Shown here one piece after another: positions 57,024-64,000 of a stretch of 64,000 nt of DNA (the stretch's first letter is position 1; every line of letters begins with the position of its first letter). The notes below the pieces were generated by a model that did no database searches, was not told where the DNA came from, and saw nothing but the letters and a program-made list of their open reading frames with translations. Source of the DNA: Cepaea nemoralis (Eukaryota > Mollusca > Gastropoda > Stylommatophora > Helicidae); contig JACEFZ010005140.1 of the NCBI GenBank assembly GCA_014155875.1, positions 1-64,000 of the forward strand, read 5' to 3'. A program made the position numbers and the translations under genes.

Positions 57024-57279
57024 TGCTTTTCAGCCCATAATCGGTATGTATCTTCCCTGACTGACTGCCCGCCCGCCCGCCCGCCCGCCCGCCCGCCCGC
57101 TCTCCTTCCTTCCTTCCTTCCTTCCTTTCTTCCTTCCTTCCTTCCTTCCTTCCTTCCTTCCTTCCTTCCTTCCCATCTTTCTTTCTTTCTTTCTTTCTTT
57201 CTGAATTACTGTGTATAATTTGTGGACACATATCTTCCCGCCCACCCAGCTCTTCTATAAAGTACAGTAAAGCTTCTGC
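56605..57279. repeat. unrecognised DNA, then tetranucleotide arrays
   Basis: 56605-56965 shows nothing. (TTTC)n at 56969-57024, (CCCG)n at 57067-57100, (TTCC)n at 57105-57172 and (TTTC)n at 57177-57202. The CCCGCCCACCCAGCTCTT right flank is also seen after the array at 49615. Confidence 0.8.
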
Positions 57280-57512
57280 GGTCTCCCTGGCCTAGGGGTT
57301 AACGTCTTTCTCCGTAATCCCGTATATTCTCGTGAGTAACGTAACATGCGCGAGAATCGGTAGCGGTTCTCGCCGCGTTGGTAACTTACGGAGGTATGTG
57401 AGCCGGTCGCTCAGAAAGCAATGGCAAACTACTGAGCGTAATCTTGCCTAGTACATCAACAGCAGCTGAAAAATGTTGATGTTGACTGCAACGTCCTGTA
57501 AGGGATATGCAA
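57280..57512 (+). repeat. SINE family C, near full length
   Basis: CCTGGCCTAGGGGTTAACG head through GTCCTGTAAGGGATATGC and an A-rich tail. Confidence 0.88.
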
Positions 57513-58255
57513 AAAAAAAACAAAAAACAAAAAAACTTCTATTAACCTTTACCGTCCGGACCAGGGCTGTGACAGATAACCAGGCGTGTCCATGGGAATG
57601 GGATTCCCATGGGATCCCATGGGAAACGTCCCTTGGGATAGGATGGGATGGGATGGGACAGCACATATTTGTATTTCCCATGGGACACATCGGACAGTAG
57701 CCATGTCAAAGCAACTTGATCTACGTCAGAGCTACCCTTAATTTTTAAAATTTGTTACCTTTTTAAAGCCTTTTATCCTTATTGTTTCTTTATATATTTG
57801 TATCAGTTCTTTATCTCGTTGTGGAAGGCGGTCACTTGAAGTCACAGTGTTACTGAGTGTAGGCTGTGTAAACCTACGGTACCCCAAAATGGCCAACCAA
57901 AAATATGAGTTCCAGGATCTTACTAAAACTGTGTTGCTAGGATGTTGAGTGGGGGAGGGAGGGGGGGGGGGGAAGAGGATGCCACTTGATTGATGTTCCA
58001 AAAGAACTTGTAAAGTCTTCAACAGCGGATGTTAAAGCAGTTAAAATATCTGAAAGTATTTTAGTACCATTTGTTTGCTGTGCAAAGTGCTAAACGCTGT
58101 ATAGTTGATACGAGTTGATTAAAGAAAAATGGGTTAATCAAAGGGGTCATGGAGTTGCAAAGCAGCACAGCATGAAATGTGGTTCCGGTGGTTCTACTAA
58201 CATCAAAAGATGTTTTGAAGCCAAACAGCGGGAAGTAACAAAACCACCACCAACA
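57513..58255. other. unrecognised; CCATGGGA repeats and possible BED-finger scrap
   Basis: 57585-57690 repeats CCCATGGGAA-type palindromes. 58130-58230 (+) encodes STNIKRCFEAKQ, loosely like the second half of a BED zinc finger of a hAT transposase but missing key residues. Confidence 0.35.
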
Positions 58256-58261
58256 TTGTCA

Positions 58262-58560
58262 AAAGCATGCAAAAAAAAAAAAGAAAAAAGTTGTTGAACT
58301 AATTGCATCACATCCAACAGTATCTTCTGGCGTAATGTTTTCACTGTTTAGTCCTACATTGTTGTACAGTTGCGCAATGTCGTCAACACTAATAGTCTCA
58401 GTTCCTTCAGTTTCCTCAATAGGTTCAGGCAAGAGTTTATTCCACCAATTCTTTAGGTTATGCACTGTAGGGTCAACCCAGGCAGTGGCAACATTGAAAA
58501 TAGGTTCCTTTTTGTTGCATCTCTTCCAAAATTCTTTGACAGCCATGGCATCATCAGATG
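58262..58560 (-). pseudogene. Tigger/pogo-like transposase C-terminal fragment
   Basis: The minus-strand frame from 58546 encodes VKEFWKRCNKKEPIFNVATA, then TVHNLKNWWNKLLPE. This resembles the region after the DDE domain in Tigger/Jerky-type proteins, where a W-K helix precedes a (K/R)NxWxKL motif. The frame runs into a poly-T stretch (58270-58282). No catalytic DDD part remains. A domesticated gene is unlikely given the truncation by the satellite that starts 30 bp away. Confidence 0.7.
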
Positions 58561-58587
58561 TAAGCTCAACTCCTCCGCCACCGACGA

Positions 58588-60368
58588 TTAGTCACTTCCG
58601 CCATCACACAGTACAGTCACTTCCGCCATCATACAGTACAGTCACTTCCGCCATCATACAGTACAGTCACTTCCGCCATCATACAGTACAGTCACTTCCG
58701 CCATCATACAGTACAGTCACTTCCGTCATCATACAGTACAGTCACTTCCGTCATCATACAGTACAGTCACTTCCGCCATCATACAGTACAGTCACTTCCG
58801 CCATCATACAGTACAGTCACTTCCGCCATCATACAGTACAGTCACTTCCGCCATCATACAGTACAGTCACTTCCGCCATCATACAGTACAGTCACTTCCG
58901 TCCATCATACAGTACAGTCACTTCCGTCATCATACAGTACACGTCACTTCCGTCATCATACAGTACAGTCACTTCCGTCATCATACAGTACAGTCACTTC
59001 CGTCATCATACAGTACAGTCACTTCCGCCATCATACAGTACAGTCACTTCCGTCATCATACAGTACAGTCACTTCCGTCATCATACAGTACAGTCACTTC
59101 CGTCATCATACAGTACACTCACTTCCGTCATCATACAGTACACGTCACTTCCGTCATCATACAGTACAGTCACTTCCGTCATCATACAGTACAGTCACTT
59201 CCGTCATCATACAGTACAGTCACTTCCGTCATCATACAGTACAGTCACTTCCGTCCATCATACAGTACAGTCACTTCCGCCATCATACAGTACAGTCACT
59301 TCCGCATCATACAGTACAGTCACTTCCGTCATCATACAGTACAGTCACTTCCGTCCATCATACAGTACAGTCACTTCCGTCATCATACAGTACAGTCACT
59401 TCCGTCATCATACAGTACAGTCACTTCCGTCATCATACAGTACAGTCACTTCCGTCATCATACAGTACAGTCACTTCCGTCATCATACAGTACAGTCACT
59501 TCCGTCATCATACAGTACAGTCACTTCCGTCATCATACAGTACAGTCACTTCCGTCATCATACAGTACAGTCACTTCCGTCATCATACAGTACAGTCACT
59601 TCCGTCATCATACAGTACAGTCACTTCCGTCATCATACAGTACAGTCACTTCCGTCATCATACAGTTCAGTCACTTCCGCCATTATACAGTACAGTCACT
59701 TCCGTCATCATACAGTTCAGTCACTTCCGCCATCATACAGTACAGTCACTTCCGTCATCATACAGTACAGTCACTTCCGTCATCATACAGTACAGTCACT
59801 TCCGTCATCATACAGTACAGTCACTTCCGTCATCATACAGTACAGTCACTTCCGCCATCATACAGTACAGTCACTTCCGTCATCATACAGTACAGTCACT
59901 TCCGCCATCATACAGTACAGTCACTTCCGTCATCATACAGTACAGTCACTTCCGTCATCATACAGTACAGTCACTTCCGCCATCATACAGTACAGTCACT
60001 TCCGTCATCATACAGTACAGTCACTTCCGTCATCATACAGTACACGTCACTTCCGTCATCATACAGTACAGTCACTTCCGTCATCATACAGTACAGTCAC
60101 TTCCGTCCATCATACAGTACAGTCACTTCCGCCATCACACAGTACAGTCACTTCCGCCATCATACAGTACAGTCACTTCCGCCATCATACAGTACAGTCA
60201 CTTCCGCCATCATACAGTACAGTCACTTCCATCACACAGTACAGTCACTTCCGCCATCACACAGTACAGTCACTTCCGCCATCATACAGTACAGTCACTT
60301 CCGCCATCATACAGTACAGTCACTTCCGCCATCATACAGTACAGTCACTTCCAGCTTTATACAGTAGG
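58588..60368. repeat. 25-bp satellite, about 71 copies
   Basis: Unit CAGTCACTTCCGTCATCATACAGTA with CCGCCATC and CCGTCATC variants and rare one-base insertions (ACACGTC, GTCCATC). The 734-residue open frame through it is a repeat by-product (75-bp frame period). Confidence 0.96.
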
Positions 60369-60541
60369 GTGTACAAGTCATCCGTAGAAAATTTTAAACA
60401 TGTCTGTTTGTTGATACTCACACGTATTTTTGTTAGACAGTTAATCAAAGTTTTACTGTATAAAAATCTGACACCACTACAGAAGACAGCATCTATCATA
60501 TTTATGGAGACAGTCTTTGTAAATACAGTGCTTTCCTAGTC

Positions 60542-61615
60542 TTGCATCATATATTCTTTAGAATGGGACTGCTCTAAATATTCAGATATCTCTTTCTTTC
60601 ACACCAAATTTGCATCCGTTGAATATGTGTTGCTCTGAAATGGTTCGGCCATCTCGTTAGAATGCAATACAATCAACTACCAGCAATAAGCCTAAATCAA
60701 AAAAGTTCTGCTACGAGAGCAAGAGGACCCCTGAGATGCAAATGGATTGACGACATCAAAGACATTCTATACTCACACGCAATGACACTATCCAGTGCCA
60801 CTTATCAGCGCTGGAACGTCAACTATTCCTCCCGATGACACTAGACGGCAAAAGTGGAAGAAGATAATCATGAATATTGTTTGCCATTCCTTGACAGTTG
60901 TGTAAAACTAATAGGTACTGGTTGGTTTGAGGCTTGTAAATCATCTGAAAGACAATGAGTTTTAACTCTTTCAAGTCCAATGCATTGGACTTATTTTTCC
61001 CCGAGGCCTGAAACAAGTTTGAATGTATCGGGACATGGTTGGTGTAGAGACCTTTCTTTCAGTGACACGGTTAGTGTAGAGACCTTTCTTTCAGTGACAC
61101 CGTTAGAGACCTTTCTTTCAGTGACACGGTTAGTGTAGAAACCTTTCTTTCAGTGACACGGTTAGTGTAGAGACCTTTCTTTTAGTGACACGGTTGGTGT
61201 AGAGACCTATCTTTCAGTGACACGGTTTGTGTAGAGACCTTTCTTTCAGCGATATGGTTGGTGTAGAGACCTTTCTTTCAGTGACACGCTTGGTGTAGAG
61301 ACCTTTCTTTCAGTGACACGCTTGGTGTAGAGACCTTTCTTCTAGTGCGATAGCACGGTAACCTCCCTGACTTAGGGCTTAGTGAACGTCGTTTCACAAT
61401 TCCCCAAAATTCAGGATCGAATGTTCAAAATCAGGTTAAGGCAATTTTGGCAGCAGAATGTGTTGCGTTGATTTTGGTGATATAAACATTGGACCTCCAG
61501 AAAGCAATGCCAAGCTGCTGAACGTAAAATTGCCTAATAAATCACAAGCGGCTAATAAATGCAGAGGTTGATTTCAACGTCCTATAAAAGGAGTTGCAGC
61601 TCGCTTTAACTTTGA
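60542..61615 (+). repeat. LINE 3' module with internal minisatellite, copy 2
   Basis: A decayed RT end (KWFGHLVRMQYNQLP, KWIDDIKDILY) at 60636-60790, then the 32-bp array at 61030-61345 (about 10 copies), then the same closing segment as copy 1. Confidence 0.8.
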
Positions 61616-61940
61616 CATAATGGTATATCACTGGGTGATGATACAGTGCTATCCTTAACCACTTCACGCCCAGTAATGAGGTCAGCATGGCTGAATGGAT
61701 AAGAGCGCACGCTCTTACACTTCCGGTGCGTTGATGCCGAGGTGGCTAGTTCAACCCCTACACCGGTCATTTCGACTAAAATTTTGATTTCTCATTCTTT
61801 AATTTGGAACGTAAATTACAAGTACCTTAGAAGTCGGATTGGGTTCGCTTGATGGCTAAAACCAGTCCAGTGCGCTGGAAGTAGTAGCACGTGCATGAAC
61901 TACCCTTGAGTTCAAGCGAGCCAGCGGAAAAACAAGAAGC
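61616..61940 (+). repeat. SINE family S2
   Basis: From GAGGTCAGCATGGCTGAATGG (61679) through GCTAGTTCAACCCC to GGATTGGGTTCGCTTGATGG. Confidence 0.8.
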
Positions 61941-63030
61941 CCAGTGACGAGTGGGGTATTCTGATTAGAGAAACTCGTTGTCGTTATGGGTTTGCTGGGT
62001 AAGAAATAAATAGTCTTGACCCTATTCAACTTCAACCATAGATGTGTTATAACTGAGGTAACTCAAAGGATCCTTGTACACACCTAAAGGTGATTTGGGT
62101 ACATGGTTCTAGATCCCCACAGCTATAGACCAGTCGGCGCTCTAGAGGTCATGTGGTCGGTATCCCAGAGACTGCCTTTACTTCCCTGGAGATGTCCTGG
62201 TACCCATTTTAGTCTGGGTCGACTTGGGAGGCCAGGTCAGTTTTAAAAGCTGCCTCCTGACCATCTGATCACCCTGAGTATATTGGGTGTGTATTTCGTC
62301 TGGGTCTGTCAGTTTTGATTTTTGTTCCCTGAATCCGTGGCTTTCCGTTGCTAATATTCTAATTCTGTAAAACTATTTGTAGGAATGCCGTTATCCCTGA
62401 AGATTTGAGCGCCATCTAAAGGAGGAGCTGTTTCTTGGTTTCTTCTGCAAGTTTTTCTGCTGATTACAGTTGTTGTTGTTGTTGGCAGTTTGTCGCCTTT
62501 TATTTTGGTGACTTGTCGTGTTATTAGTCATTTGGTATCATCGGTTTGTGTGGTGTTTGCTAGTGTTTTCTTATTGTTTGGGAAATTTAATGTCATGTTG
62601 TTCGTGTTCTATCCCTTTGAGGTCCGTCTACATCTCTGCCTTCAGCTTCTTCATCCGTTCCACATCACGCTCGATTCCTGATGCATGTATTTCATGTTTT
62701 CAAGAATGTGCATAGCTTGTCTATGTTCAGCGGCAGTTTTCCTTCTCACACATTTTCATGCACAATGCTTCTTTATGTCCTGTGTCATTCTTCATGCTGG
62801 TGGACTCAAACTCTTTTTTCCAAGCACCATGCCTTCCATCACTGTTCTTTCAAGACCAAACTAGACAATAAATATGGAAAGCTATTGAGGCCACACTGGA
62901 AGTTGAACCTGATGCCTCCAAACCACGACAATGGCTCGCTTAAGGAGCAAGTGCACTACAACGCATAGCCGACTAGACACCGCTAAAAGGTATCTTAGTT
63001 ATCTATGTCTATCATCTTTTTTTTTTTTTT
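61941..63030. other. no recognised gene
   Basis: 62090-62290 shares phrases such as ATGTCCTGGTACCCAT with 43690-43720 and may be another old repeat. Frames at 62490-62968 have no recognisable domain. Confidence 0.4.
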
Positions 63031-63034
63031 TTTT

Positions 63035-63275
63035 TTAAATTCGCATATCCTTTACAGGACATCGCTATCAACAGCAGTATCTTTCAGCTGTCTGTTGATT
63101 TCTTGGCAAGATTACGCTCAGTAATTTGCCATTGCTTTCCAAGCGGCCGGCTCAGTTATCCCGCAAGTCACCAGCGGGGATCGAACCGCTTCCAGTTCTC
63201 GCCCTCTACGAGACTCTGCGTGATAAACGGGATTACGGAGAAAGTGGTGTAACCCCTCGGCCAGAGAGACAGGCA
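63035..63275 (-). repeat. SINE family C
   Basis: Near full length on the minus strand, following a T-run (63017-63036) that corresponds to its A-rich tail. Confidence 0.85.
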
Positions 63276-63327
63276 TGTATATCATCTACGTAAATCAAAT
63301 GGTAAAAATGGCTACTTTGTTTTTCAG

Positions 63328-63507
63328 TGCAAGACTGAAACTGCCGTGACTCCAATATGATGTCTTATTCTGTCCTGGCTGTGATACTACTGGTACTACC
63401 GGTTTCTTTTGTTCTCGCCGTCGATCAATATCCCTATTGCTCACCTGGAGATTGTGGGGAAGGAGAGAAGAAAGGCACAGATGGGCATTGCATTCCATGC
63501 GACAGTG
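63328..63507 (+). CDS. probable first coding exon of a secreted cysteine-rich protein
   Basis: The exon is bounded by an acceptor (TTTGTTTTTCAG, ending 63327) and a donor (AGTG/GTAAAT, at 63508), so a 5'-UTR intron precedes it. Translation from the ATG at 63357 gives 50 residues and then a phase-1 splice. The start is a strong signal peptide (MMSYSVLAVILLVLPVSFVL, likely cleaved after about residue 21). A cysteine-rich stretch follows (YCSPGDCGEG, DGHCIPCDS) resembling TNFR-, EGF- or ephrin-receptor-like cysteine modules. Phase-1 introns are typical of such extracellular domains. The rest of the gene lies beyond the window or beyond recognition. No precise family is assigned. Confidence 0.6.
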
Positions 63508-64000
63508 GTAAATATTTTAATGTTTTAGTAATATTATTTTTCTAACAAATACTGTGCTAGTTCCCAGGATAAGCTGGTGTGCTGAGAAATGGGCAGGCGG
63601 GCGGATAGGCTGAATCTGCATTGCTGGATGGAGTATTGGTGCACGATAAGGTGAATGTGGTCAGAGCCCTTTGGGAACATGTATAAATGTGGAAGAACAG
63701 ATACACCGTCATAGTCTAGAGAGAATGGTGCAGCGGGAGTTATCAGAGGATAGGGGCCGACATTTAGTTCTCCGAGGATAGGCCAGATGGATACATAATT
63801 AGATTGTTCCCATTAGAATTAGGACTATTTGCTGGTTGTTGAAGATGAGGACGGAGATAAGATGGAAACGTGATTTTACAGGAAAATGATGCGCCAACTG
63901 GATTGAAATATGGATAGGTAAACAAATTCTAGAAAATAGAGCAGAACAAAGAGCTGGGTTTATTTGATTCACGAACCGACATCACAGCACCCAGGACATT
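63508..64000. other. intron of the preceding gene; LINE scrap
   Basis: 63860-63960 (+) weakly resembles the MWFYRKMM...LD segment of LINE RT ends. Otherwise nothing is recognised. Confidence 0.4.

Noticed and set aside
58335..60539. 734-residue open frame
   Set aside because: It is the translation of a 25-bp satellite. The N-terminal part is antisense to a Tigger fragment.

Overview
The window looks like nuclear DNA of a repeat-rich invertebrate, most likely a mollusc and probably a gastropod. The reasons are spliced genes with GT-AG introns and AATAAA signals, several tRNA-derived SINE families, decayed non-LTR retrotransposon fragments, hAT and Tigger remnants, and about ten kilobases of micro- and minisatellite. 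The phylum is inferred from the style of the repeats, not from a marker gene.

The exception to this background is 13201-27174. It is one 13,974-bp mobile element that is almost entirely a palindrome. Two arms of about 6.9 kb (13201-20185 and 20264-27174) face each other across a 78-bp non-palindromic spacer. The ends are exact inverted repeats starting AGTAGTTATATATGATGCC. They are flanked by a perfect 6-bp direct repeat, ATCCTG (13195-13200 and 27175-27180), and the insertion splits a SINE whose unsplit relative lies at 51988-52385. AG...CT ends with 6-bp target duplications are the hallmark of Maverick/Polinton (adintovirus-like) integration. I see no polymerase, integrase, protease, ATPase or capsid gene, so the copy looks non-autonomous.

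Each arm carries the same divergent gene pair, with starts about 75 bp apart. One gene encodes a Bcl-2-fold protein with clear BH1 and BH2 motifs and no membrane anchor; it is intact in both arms. The other is a two-exon gene for a PPP1R15 (GADD34/CReP)-type protein, the subunit that directs PP1 to dephosphorylate eIF2-alpha. Its PP1-docking motif is created exactly at the splice junction. It is open in the left arm and broken in the right arm by a stop codon and a frameshift. Blocking apoptosis and reversing translational shut-off are two classic viral counter-defences. Finding them as a paired cassette inside giant inverted repeats of a Polinton-like element is the main discovery candidate here. 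The arms also hold an array of about 80-bp repeats, a decayed third reading frame, telomere-like TTAGGG-type blocks at both sides of the centre, and palindromic CACCACGTGGTG motifs near the termini.

Outside the element: 1-13,200 holds LINE/SINE debris, a compound trinucleotide region (7990-8981) and a 53-bp minisatellite (9841-10515). 27,180-47,000 holds SINEs, LINE reverse-transcriptase fragments (best at 34132-34945 and 37270-38650) and a 429-bp hAT MITE (35045-35473). 47,000-61,400 is dominated by tandem arrays with 36-, 18-, 32-, 16- and 25-bp units, LINE ORF1 pieces and a Tigger transposase fragment. At the right edge (63328-63507) is a probable first coding exon of a secreted cysteine-rich host protein, the only likely ordinary host gene seen.
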